Source: Bacteroidota bacterium
Lineage (GTDB): Bacteria; Bacteroidota; Bacteroidia; Sphingobacteriales; Sphingobacteriaceae
Reading direction: 5' to 3'
Assembly (NCBI GenBank): GCA_013286985.1
Contig: JABDEQ010000119.1
Location: 1 to 5,491, forward strand
Length of the DNA stretch: 5,491 nt
The position numbers were made by a program, and so were the translations under genes. Below, one piece after another: positions 1 through 5,491 of this stretch (the stretch's first letter is position 1; every line of letters starts with the position of its first letter). The notes below the pieces were generated by a model that was not told the DNA's origin, made no database searches, and worked only from the letters and a program-made list of their open reading frames with translations.

Positions 1-58
1 AATCTATTGATTGAAAAATTGATAATAATTTAAGAAATTAATTCGAAAACCTTAAATA

Positions 59-93
59 TTAATATTAACTATTGTTTTGTGAAAATACATTTA
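59..93 (+). promoter_or_regulatory. Conserved translation-start leader, copy 1
   Basis: The sequence around the GTG start of gene 1 aligns with 3748-3783 in front of gene 2 at 31 of 36 columns, including one single-base gap. Shared blocks are TTAATA, AACTATTG, TTGTGAAAATA and ATTTA. There is no Shine-Dalgarno-like purine run, as is usual in Bacteroidota, where A/T-rich leaders support initiation. Whether the conservation is functional or simply reflects recent duplication cannot be told from two copies. Confidence 0.6.
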
Positions 94-150
94 TTTTTTT
101 GTTCTATAATATTTATTTTTCTATTGGGTTTTGAAGGAGTTGCTACCGCA
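79..150 (+). other. Sec signal peptide of the first protein
   Basis: These 24 codons encode a single basic residue near the N-terminus (Lys2), a hydrophobic core of Leu/Phe/Ile at residues 5-16, and Ala-Thr-Ala at 22-24, which fits a signal peptidase I site before Ala25. The same ANTYTW sequence follows the predicted cut in the paralog. T9SS substrates need such a Sec signal to reach the periplasm. Confidence 0.85.
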
Positions 151-3100
151 GCCAATACCTATACCTGGACCGGTGGTAATTCTACCTGGAATACCGCTAC
201 AAACTGGCTTTTAAATGGCAATACGCAAACCAGTTCAGGATCTTATCCCGGGCAAAGCGGCTCTACCGATATTGTCAATTTCAATACTTCCAACTTCACT
301 GCTACCGTGCCGTCGTCACTAACACTTACTGTCGCAACGCTTAATACAACGCTTAATACCAACGGAAGTGCGGGTGTTAGTGGTGTAACCGTAAGTGTGA
401 GTTCCGGAAGTACACTTACCATAAATAGCGGGGTTTCCATGGCTCAACCAAGTAGTGCTGCCGTTTGTCTTACATTTGCCGGCGCCGGCAAAACAAATAT
501 AGCCGGAACAATAACTGCCCCGCAAGCGGCTTCATTATCAATATCTTCCGGTGCCAATGTTTATTTTAACGCCATCACTTTAAATACCACTAATTCGGTT
601 GTATTAACAAATAACGGAACACTGAATATTTTATCAGGATCTATTCTGAATTTAGGTTTTGCGGCATCTATAGTTAATAACGGAACACTTAATTCAAAGG
701 GAGCAACTTTTAATCTGACGTCTGGTACTACTTATGTTTTTAACAATTCGGGCACGGTGCGAGATCATGGCTCAACTTTTTCTGTTACCGGGCAAACGGT
801 AAGTATGATTAATTCCGGCTCATCTGCTTCATTTTATGGAAGTGGCACAACAATAACCGATGCATCAAACGGAAGTAATACTTTTACCATCACTAACTCC
901 AGTTCTGCTGTTTTTACGCTTGACTCGGCCGCCGTCTTAACTTTGAATCAGCAAACTGACGCCTTCAAAAATAGCGCTACTTTTTCAGCAAGTTTAATCA
1001 ATGCAGGCTGTACAATTAATTTGGGAGGACAGGGTGCCTCTTTTGCAAATACCGGGACGGTTAACATGGGCCCCGGTTCTGTTATTAACCCATCCGGAAC
1101 CAATGTTATCGTATCCAATTCAAGTTCAGGTACATTTACGTTAATGTCAAGTGCTGCGGGCTCAGCAGCAATTGGTGTTTTGAGTTCCTCTGCATCCTGT
1201 TCCGGCATATTTAATGTACAGCGTTATATAACGGGTACCAGTTCGAGTTACAGTGGTTACCGTGTGTTGTCATCGCCGGTAAATAGTACCTCCGCTACTT
1301 CTGCCACCAGCAGTAGCGCACCTAACTACATCAGTTTATATTATCTTAATAAAAATGCAACGGCCAACGGCATTACATATAATGGTATTTATACCGGAGG
1401 TCCGGGTGGCACCGCAGGAGGCTTTAATGCAACCACTACCAACCCTATTTTATATTTCTATAATGAAACAATAAGAACCAGTAATGCGACATTCACTTCC
1501 GGAAAGAATGTGGGAGTTTCTTCATTTACAAGTGCTACAGGTTCTACTCCTGTAACTACTACAGAAAAGATGGTAAGTTCAGCAAAAACAGTTAACGCTG
1601 TTGCTTATACAGCCCCAAGTAATTTATCCATACCGGTAGGAAACGGATTTATCGATTACTTTGTAGGCCCCAATACACTATCAAGTCCGTCGGGAACCAT
1701 CGCCCCGGCAACCATCACCAATATAGGTTATATTAACCAGCAGAATGTTCAGGTATATTTATGGTATACACCGGGCAATGGCACAGCAACAGGTACAATA
1801 GGGCAGTTGTCTTTCACAACGCCGTCGCCGGCCTTTGGACCTGCCGATAAGTACCAGGGTTTTAATATGGTGGGTAACCCTTACCCAAGCACATTGAGTT
1901 TGAAGCAGATGTTTGCTGATAATACAGGTATTGACAATGTTTATCTGTTAAGCGATAACAAGTCAACAAGTGGAGGGTACAATGTTTATACTGCAACAGG
2001 AAATTCATCACCATCACCGGCTTATGTGGTGAGCGGTCAGGGGTTTTTGGTACATGCAAAAAGCGGTGGTCAAACCCTGATATTTAAGGAGGGTGAAAAA
2101 GCACCCACCCAACAGTTAACCGGAGCATCATTATTAATGGGCGTACCCAAACAAGCCGATCAGCCACTGACAGGTTTATATATGAAGATGGTGCAGGATA
2201 GCCTTACTTACAATTACTGCGGCATTTATTTCAGAAGCGATTGGGCATCAACCTTTAAAACGGGTGATGCCATTGACCTGGACGGAGCACAGGTATCTAT
2301 GTCGAGCTATACCAGTGATGGTGTGCGAACATCAGTAAACCACCAACCAGATTATACCGCAGGTATTAATGTGAAATTATACGCCAGTGCCCCTGCGGAC
2401 GGGATATACCATCTGAATATAGAGGGTATCCGTAATATAGACACGCTATATGATATCTTTTTGATAGATCATTACAAGAAAGACTCGCTGGATATGCGCC
2501 GCTACGGTTCGTACGCGTTTAATATTTATAAGAGTGATACCTCATCATTCGGCAGCTCACGTTTTGAACTGTCTATCCATCCCCGTCCACTACCGGCCTA
2601 TAAGTTGTTGAACTTTGTAGCACAAAAAGCAAGCGCAGGCGTACAATTAACATGGAAAACAGAAAATGAAGCCAATTATACCGGCTTTGTACTGCAAAAG
2701 GCGGATGGTACACAATATAATCAACTAAACAGCCAGCAGAGTGATGGTAGTGGCTCGTATACTTTTATTGATCATAACCCAATAACCGGTAGTAACACCT
2801 ATCGCTTGCAGCAATCGGGTATAACCGGTAGCATAACTTATTCATCACCTGTTACTATAGAGTACAGCCGCTCGGGGACGGATGGTGCTATCAGCGTATA
2901 TCCGAATCCGGTAAAGGACGTAGTTAATTTGATAATCAATCAAAACAGCTCGAGTGCAAATTCAACGGGCGGTACAATCACTATAAATTCTTCAACATCT
3001 TCTGGTGGATCAGTTTCTTATGGTATCAAAATAATGAATATTGCGGGTGCGGTAGTAATGTCGTCCACTTGTACCGACTCAGAATGGCATCAAAGCGCAG

Positions 3101-3189
3101 TTTCACTTGTGCCGGGAACTTATATTATACAGGTTGTAAATAATAAGGATAATAGCATTGTAGGGAAAAGTTTATTTATCAAAATTTAA
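79..3189 (+). CDS. T9SS type A sorting domain-containing beta-helix-like surface protein, complete
   Basis: This is a 1036-residue secreted protein, probably an adhesin-like or structural surface protein; no catalytic motif was seen. Residues 1-24 form a signal peptide (Lys2, hydrophobic 5-16, cleavage after ATA-24). Residues 25-75 form a head with the pattern YTWTGGNSTWNTATNW, common at the start of Bacteroidota secreted proteins. Residues about 95-360 are Ser/Thr/Asn/Gly-rich with rungs anchored on N-[NST]-[SG]-G/T-T at 178, 200, 222, 245, 273, 298, 324 and 347, as in a parallel beta-helix. The central module carries QRYI (about 381), RVLSSPV (395-401), FNMVGNPYP (595-603) and GQGF (653-656). 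RFELSIH (828-834) leads into an Fn3-like module with LTWKTENE (857-864) and YRLQQ (908-912). YPNP (941-944) and PGTYIIQV (1012-1019) mark the C-terminal T9SS type A sorting domain. The start is GTG: there is no in-frame ATG between the upstream stop at 31-33 and the signal peptide, and the paralog starts the same way. The ligand is unknown. Confidence 0.95.
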   Translation: MKIHLFFCSIIFIFLLGFEGVATAANTYTWTGGNSTWNTATNWLLNGNTQTSSGSYPGQSGSTDIVNFNTSNFTATVPSSLTLTVATLNTTLNTNGSAGVSGVTVSVSSGSTLTINSGVSMAQPSSAAVCLTFAGAGKTNIAGTITAPQAASLSISSGANVYFNAITLNTTNSVVLTNNGTLNILSGSILNLGFAASIVNNGTLNSKGATFNLTSGTTYVFNNSGTVRDHGSTFSVTGQTVSMINSGSSASFYGSGTTITDASNGSNTFTITNSSSAVFTLDSAAVLTLNQQTDAFKNSATFSASLINAGCTINLGGQGASFANTGTVNMGPGSVINPSGTNVIVSNSSSGTFTLMSSAAGSAAIGVLSSSASCSGIFNVQRYITGTSSSYSGYRVLSSPVNSTSATSATSSSAPNYISLYYLNKNATANGITYNGIYTGGPGGTAGGFNATTTNPILYFYNETIRTSNATFTSGKNVGVSSFTSATGSTPVTTTEKMVSSAKTVNAVAYTAPSNLSIPVGNGFIDYFVGPNTLSSPSGTIAPATITNIGYINQQNVQVYLWYTPGNGTATGTIGQLSFTTPSPAFGPADKYQGFNMVGNPYPSTLSLKQMFADNTGIDNVYLLSDNKSTSGGYNVYTATGNSSPSPAYVVSGQGFLVHAKSGGQTLIFKEGEKAPTQQLTGASLLMGVPKQADQPLTGLYMKMVQDSLTYNYCGIYFRSDWASTFKTGDAIDLDGAQVSMSSYTSDGVRTSVNHQPDYTAGINVKLYASAPADGIYHLNIEGIRNIDTLYDIFLIDHYKKDSLDMRRYGSYAFNIYKSDTSSFGSSRFELSIHPRPLPAYKLLNFVAQKASAGVQLTWKTENEANYTGFVLQKADGTQYNQLNSQQSDGSGSYTFIDHNPITGSNTYRLQQSGITGSITYSSPVTIEYSRSGTDGAISVYPNPVKDVVNLIINQNSSSANSTGGTITINSSTSSGGSVSYGIKIMNIAGAVVMSSTCTDSEWHQSAVSLVPGTYIIQVVNNKDNSIVGKSLFIKI
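610..1150 (+). repeat. Ladder of eight 22-28-residue repeats in the first protein
   Basis: Eight degenerate protein repeats share a core of Asn, a small polar residue, Gly/Ala, Thr/Val and an aliphatic or Phe residue. Examples are NNGTL, NNSGTV, NTGTV and SSSGTF. The anchor Asn residues are at 178, 200, 222, 245, 273, 298, 324 and 347, so the period is 22-28 residues. This fits one turn of a right-handed parallel beta-helix with short T-turns. The first two units also share an exact 14-base DNA sequence (610-623 and 676-689), 66 bases or 22 codons apart. The helix fold is inferred from periodicity and composition. Confidence 0.75.
2890..3186 (+). other. T9SS type A C-terminal sorting domain (coding segment)
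   Basis: The last 99 residues start with ISVYPNPVKD (938-947), continue with a strand IKIMNIAGAVVMS (983-995), and end with VPGTYIIQVVNN (1011-1022) and a short basic/hydrophobic tail finishing in Lys-Ile. This is the usual order for the type A sorting domain (TIGR04183-like), which directs passage through the outer-membrane T9SS pore and is normally removed by the PorU sortase. A Ser/Thr/Gly-rich stretch at about 955-980 lies between the first and second strand motifs and looks like an insertion. Confidence 0.9.
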
Positions 3190-3226
3190 GGATTGATAAT
3201 ATTACGCATATATTAAAATAACTATA

Positions 3227-3249
3227 AACCATGTGCTGCTATAATGGTT
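3227..3249 (+). terminator. Weak stem-loop downstream of gene 1
   Basis: AACCAT (3227-3232) pairs with ATGGTT (3244-3249) around an 11-base loop, 38 bases after the stop codon. The stem is short and no T-tract follows, so this is at best a poor intrinsic terminator. It is listed because it is the only inverted repeat close to the gene end. Confidence 0.2.
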
Positions 3250-3320
3250 GTTGAGTAAATTTCGCACGTCGAAAATTCCCCATCGCCTGCAGCTCAAAAG
3301 GGTTGGTCCACGTTTCGCAG

Positions 3321-3332
3321 ATTTTATAAAAT
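3321..3332. repeat. 12-base perfect palindrome
   Basis: ATTTTATAAAAT reads identically on both strands. It lies at the right border of the GC-enriched island in the spacer. It could be a protein-binding site, but a palindrome made only of A and T is easily produced by chance here. Confidence 0.35.
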
Positions 3333-3501
3333 ATTGATATTTTTTTAAATAGTGTTGATCGTCCTGAAAATGAGAAAGTTTAATCATTAGAATGGTTGAA
3401 TGTTTACTTTGTGATTTCGGTAAGATGAGTTATTTAAGCATCGGATTCAAATAATAATTAATATTATATGGATTGCAGGTAAATGTAGAGGCCGCAAATT
3501 A

Positions 3502-3538
3502 ATCATTAATATATATTTAACTATATATTAAAAATGAT
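3502..3538. repeat. AT-rich inverted repeat (hairpin) in the spacer
   Basis: Perfect 10-base arms (TTAATATATA at 3506-3515 and TATATATTAA at 3522-3531) flank a 6-base loop, TTTAAC. The stem extends outward by four more pairs (ATCA at 3502-3505 with TGAT at 3535-3538) across a three-base AAA bulge. In AT-rich DNA part of this could be chance, but 14 paired positions is long. It lies 313 bases after the gene 1 stop, so a role as that gene's terminator is doubtful. An operator or mRNA structure upstream of gene 2 is equally possible. Confidence 0.55.
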
Positions 3539-3600
3539 ATTAATTAGCCTATTTTATTGATATTCTATGAGGTTAATAACTATTATTTGACTATTTTGGT

Positions 3601-3608
3601 TATTTTTG
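3601..3608 (+). promoter_or_regulatory. Possible Bacteroidota -7 element for gene 2
   Basis: TATTTTTG followed by C matches the Bacteroidota sigma factor -7 consensus TAnnTTTG. It would give a 5' untranslated region of about 150 bases. No TTTG element is found at the proper -33 distance, and six specified bases will often match by chance in such AT-rich DNA, so the call is weak. Confidence 0.22.
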
Positions 3609-3747
3609 CTCATTATAAGATGGTTAAATTCAGTTATTTATAATTAAAAAGGCAACCATATGTTATTGTTTCTCGTAATGCAGGCGATACATATAGTTTG
3701 AATGAATTTGTAACTTACTGAAAATGTTATTTTTATATACCCTGTAA

Positions 3748-3783
3748 TTAATACTAAACTATTGAATTGTGAAAATATATTTA
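3748..3783 (+). promoter_or_regulatory. Conserved translation-start leader, copy 2
   Basis: This is the second copy of the leader seen at 59-93. It covers 21 bases before the GTG start and the first five codons. The in-frame TGA at 3763-3765 lies inside it, so the upstream part is certainly not translated in this frame. Similarity fades a short distance further upstream (around 3735). Confidence 0.6.
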
Positions 3784-3840
3784 CGCTTTTGTTTTATAAT
3801 ATTTGCTGTGATATTTGGTATTAAAAATACGGCTATAGCG
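3769..3840 (+). other. Sec signal peptide of the second protein
   Basis: These 24 codons encode Lys2 and Arg6, a hydrophobic stretch rich in Phe/Ile/Val at residues 7-18, and Ala-Ile-Ala at 22-24, which suits signal peptidase I. Its length and cut position equal those of the first gene, but the hydrophobic core has diverged while the mature start (ANTYTW) is identical. Confidence 0.83.
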
Positions 3841-5491
3841 GCAAATACTTATACCTGGAATGGCAGTGCCAGTTCCACATGGAATACGCCCACCAACTGG
3901 CTGTTAAACAACAACCCCCAAACAGTTGCCGGATCGTATCCTGGTCAGCTTACCACCACCGATGCCGTAAGTTTTGTTAATACCACTGCTGTAAGTGTAA
4001 GTGTTGCAGCTTTGCCGCAAGGTTCAATTGCATCCCTTACTCTTGCTAATAATTCGGTGGTTAGTTTAACGTTGGCTTCGGGCATGACACTTGGAGTTAC
4101 TACCACTATCACAATAGGTACCACAGCAACACTTAACTTATTGGGTCCCGGTGATGTTACAGGAGCCAGTGCTATCACATTAAATACCAGCGCTAAGCTT
4201 ACATCTAATTCAACGGCATCATTAACAGCTGTGTCAATGACGCTGGCTGGCAATAATACAGTTACCCTGGCCGGAGTGCTTACATTGAGTGGTTTATTAC
4301 AAGCATCATCGCCCGGGTCGGCTGCAACATCCACATTGGAAACAGATGCCGCCGGAAATACAATCGGCTCATTTCAGGCACACTCTTCGTCGAACGTAAC
4401 ATGGAACGGTAGTGGTACCACAAGTTGTAGTGGAACAGCAGAAATTTTCACGCAAAGCAGCGCTACCAATACCTTTACCATTGGAGCAGGTAATACTATA
4501 GCTTTTGCCGGTAATTTGAATATTGATGCTTCTAATCCCTTTTCAGCTCTTGTTGTAAACAAGGGTACTATTTCTGTTGCGGGTAACGTATCAACAAGCG
4601 ACCCCGGAGTATCTGTAGTTACTGCTATTACCAATAGCACAGGTGGCTCAATGACTTTTACAGGAGCTGTTAATTTGGCCAATCGGATTGTTTTTAACAA
4701 TAATTCGGGTGGCACTGTATCCTTTTCGGGTGCTTCATCAGCTTTAAATGTGTCAGGTAGTCCGTCGGCATATTTGAGTGCGGGTAGCACAAATTTTACA
4801 TCTTCAACAGTAGCATTATCTGGTAATCCTTGTAATGTTAAATTTACCGGCGCAACAATAGCAATTTCAACAAATTTTAATGTAACCGGCTCAAATGACA
4901 AAATTCTGAATGACGTGGGAGGGAACCTGACCCTTACTGCATGCCCTATAAAAATGACGGCGAACCCGGATTCATTAATTAATAATGCTGCCTATATCGC
5001 TATTGCAAGCCCGGTTACTATGTCTGGTCAAAACGGAATCTTTAGCAATAGCTCAACTGGTAGTATACAAATGTCTGCCTGCCCATTTCTGTTAAGTGGT
5101 GGATCATGTCAGTTTAATAATTCGGGAACTGTGCAAGCAAGCGGGTTGTCAAATTTTACATTAAATGGCAATTCAGGTTCAACTATTAATAACAATGCCG
5201 GGAGTATCCAAATTTCAGGGTCAACCATTACATTGGGCATCAACACAGCAAACCTTAATAACTCCGCAATCTTCACAGCTACGAATTGTACTTTTGCTAC
5301 GCAGACAAGTGGATCCGGTGGCATTTTTACCAATAATAGTGGCGGCACATTTACTACTAATTCATGCGCTTTTACATTAGGCGCGCAAGGGGCATCTATA
5401 GCTAATTCGGGCACATTTACCGCTAATACAACTACTTTTGATTTAAATTCTAACCAAAGCCCCGGAGCTAATATTACAAATTCAAGCACAG
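3769..5491 (+). CDS. Paralogous secreted beta-helix-like surface protein, 3' end outside the window
   Basis: An open frame of 574 codons without a stop continues past the window edge. The start is GTG at 3769; an in-frame TGA at 3763-3765 excludes any earlier start, and a later one would lose the signal peptide. Residues 1-24 are a signal peptide (MKIYLRFC..., cleavage after AIA-24). The head matches the upstream gene: ANTYTW at 25-30, STWNTPTNWLLN at about 36-47, then GSYPGQ and TDAVSF. The rest is Ser/Thr/Asn/Gly-rich, with regular beta-helix-like rungs anchored at N405, N427, N450, N474, N497, N522, N546 and N571. LGAQGAS (537-543) matches LGGQGAS (315-321) of the first protein, so this copy has about 222 more residues before that landmark. 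By analogy the missing part should hold the central modules and a T9SS sorting domain, giving roughly 1250 residues, but this is inferred. The role is probably the same as the neighbour's: a secreted or surface-bound adhesin-like protein. Confidence 0.92.
   Translation, partial: MKIYLRFCFIIFAVIFGIKNTAIAANTYTWNGSASSTWNTPTNWLLNNNPQTVAGSYPGQLTTTDAVSFVNTTAVSVSVAALPQGSIASLTLANNSVVSLTLASGMTLGVTTTITIGTTATLNLLGPGDVTGASAITLNTSAKLTSNSTASLTAVSMTLAGNNTVTLAGVLTLSGLLQASSPGSAATSTLETDAAGNTIGSFQAHSSSNVTWNGSGTTSCSGTAEIFTQSSATNTFTIGAGNTIAFAGNLNIDASNPFSALVVNKGTISVAGNVSTSDPGVSVVTAITNSTGGSMTFTGAVNLANRIVFNNNSGGTVSFSGASSALNVSGSPSAYLSAGSTNFTSSTVALSGNPCNVKFTGATIAISTNFNVTGSNDKILNDVGGNLTLTACPIKMTANPDSLINNAAYIAIASPVTMSGQNGIFSNSSTGSIQMSACPFLLSGGSCQFNNSGTVQASGLSNFTLNGNSGSTINNNAGSIQISGSTITLGINTANLNNSAIFTATNCTFATQTSGSGGIFTNNSGGTFTTNSCAFTLGAQGASIANSGTFTANTTTFDLNSNQSPGANITNSST
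4981..5491 (+). repeat. Ladder of at least eight 22-25-residue repeats in the second protein
   Basis: The repeat core is as in the first gene, with units such as NNSGTV, NNNAGSI, NNSAIF, NNSGGTF and NSGTF. The anchor Asn residues lie near 405, 427, 450, 474, 497, 522, 546 and 571, a very regular 22-25-residue period. The ladder reaches the window edge and may continue. More degenerate rungs probably precede it between residues 95 and 400, but I could not phase them with confidence. Confidence 0.75.

Larger units (their letters stand above)
3190..3768. other. AT-rich intergenic spacer without a supported gene
   Basis: This stretch of 579 bases separates the two paralogs. No frame on either strand gives a recognisable protein; the longest, 61 codons on the minus strand near the left end, has no family-like features. 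It holds a weak stem-loop after gene 1, a GC-enriched island at about 3260-3320, a 12-base palindrome, a strong AT-rich inverted repeat at 3502-3538, two copies of TTAATCATTA (3380-3389 and 3499-3508), and the conserved leader of gene 2. The length suggests that gene 2 has its own promoter rather than being translated from a tight operon. Confidence 0.7.

Noticed and set aside
610..1150. The idea that the short DNA repeats form a CRISPR array.
   Set aside because: The repeats are in-frame, degenerate protein rungs inside a long open gene, with no constant repeat-spacer pattern.
243..1208. Minus-strand open frames of 65-86 codons opposite gene 1 (243-440, 319-525, 948-1208).
   Set aside because: They are antisense shadows of the repeat-coding region, mutually overlapping and without recognisable features.
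3202..3387. A 61-codon minus-strand open frame in the spacer.
   Set aside because: No recognised family; a Lys/Tyr/Ile-rich start is typical of AT-rich non-coding DNA. The underlying GC-enriched island is reported as a finding instead.
3392..3454. A 20-codon plus-strand frame starting with ATG.
   Set aside because: Too short to support, with no start context and no similarity to a known small protein that I recognise.
3692..3710. Promoter-like TATAGTTTG and TGAATTTG close to gene 2.
   Set aside because: The first has the wrong spacing for TAnnTTTG and the second has a G in place of the required A; neither has a properly placed TTTG upstream.
5165..5380. A 71-codon plus-strand frame inside gene 2.
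   Set aside because: It is an alternative frame of the repeat ladder; the main frame carries the signal peptide, head and periodic rungs.
3945..5489. Several long minus-strand open frames opposite gene 2 (about 3945-4334, 4374-4901 and 5109-5489).
   Set aside because: They lie opposite a strongly supported gene, have Val/Leu/Pro/Ala-rich composition expected from the reverse complement of Ser/Thr/Asn/Gly codons, and show no domain or start context.

Overview
The window holds two large, same-strand, paralogous genes for secreted, Ser/Thr/Asn/Gly-rich repeat proteins, separated by an AT-rich spacer of 579 bases. The first gene (79-3189) is complete. The second (3769 to the window edge) keeps its 5' end and 574 codons and runs out of the window. 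The complete protein ends in a type IX secretion system (T9SS) type A sorting domain, and it carries central modules typical of gliding and non-gliding Bacteroidota. The host is therefore almost certainly a member of the Bacteroidota. The moderate GC content of the genes, the AT-rich spacer and the absence of Shine-Dalgarno sequences agree with this. The family or genus cannot be read from the sequence; Sphingobacteriales or Chitinophagales would be a guess.

Layout. 1-78: AT-rich leader of gene 1. 79-3189: gene 1, 1036 residues, in order a signal peptide, a Trp-rich N-terminal head, a parallel beta-helix-like ladder of 22-28-residue repeats, a central module with QRYI, RVLSSPV, VGNPYP and GQGF signatures, a fibronectin-III-like module, and the sorting domain. 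3190-3768: non-coding spacer with a GC-enriched island near the gene 1 end, an AT-rich perfect inverted repeat in the middle, and the conserved leader of gene 2 at its right end. 3769-5491: gene 2, with the same signal peptide, head and ladder architecture. Its ladder is about 220 residues longer than that of gene 1 up to a shared landmark.

Both genes start with GTG inside a nearly identical leader (31 of 36 aligned columns). In gene 2 an in-frame TGA lies one codon upstream, which fixes the start. Together they look like a locally duplicated pair of cell-surface or secreted adhesin-like proteins, exported by Sec across the inner membrane and by T9SS across the outer membrane. No enzyme active site was recognised in either. 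I found no RNA gene, insertion sequence or CRISPR array. The possible novelty is the paralogous pair itself: a shared start context and head attached to repeat ladders of different length.
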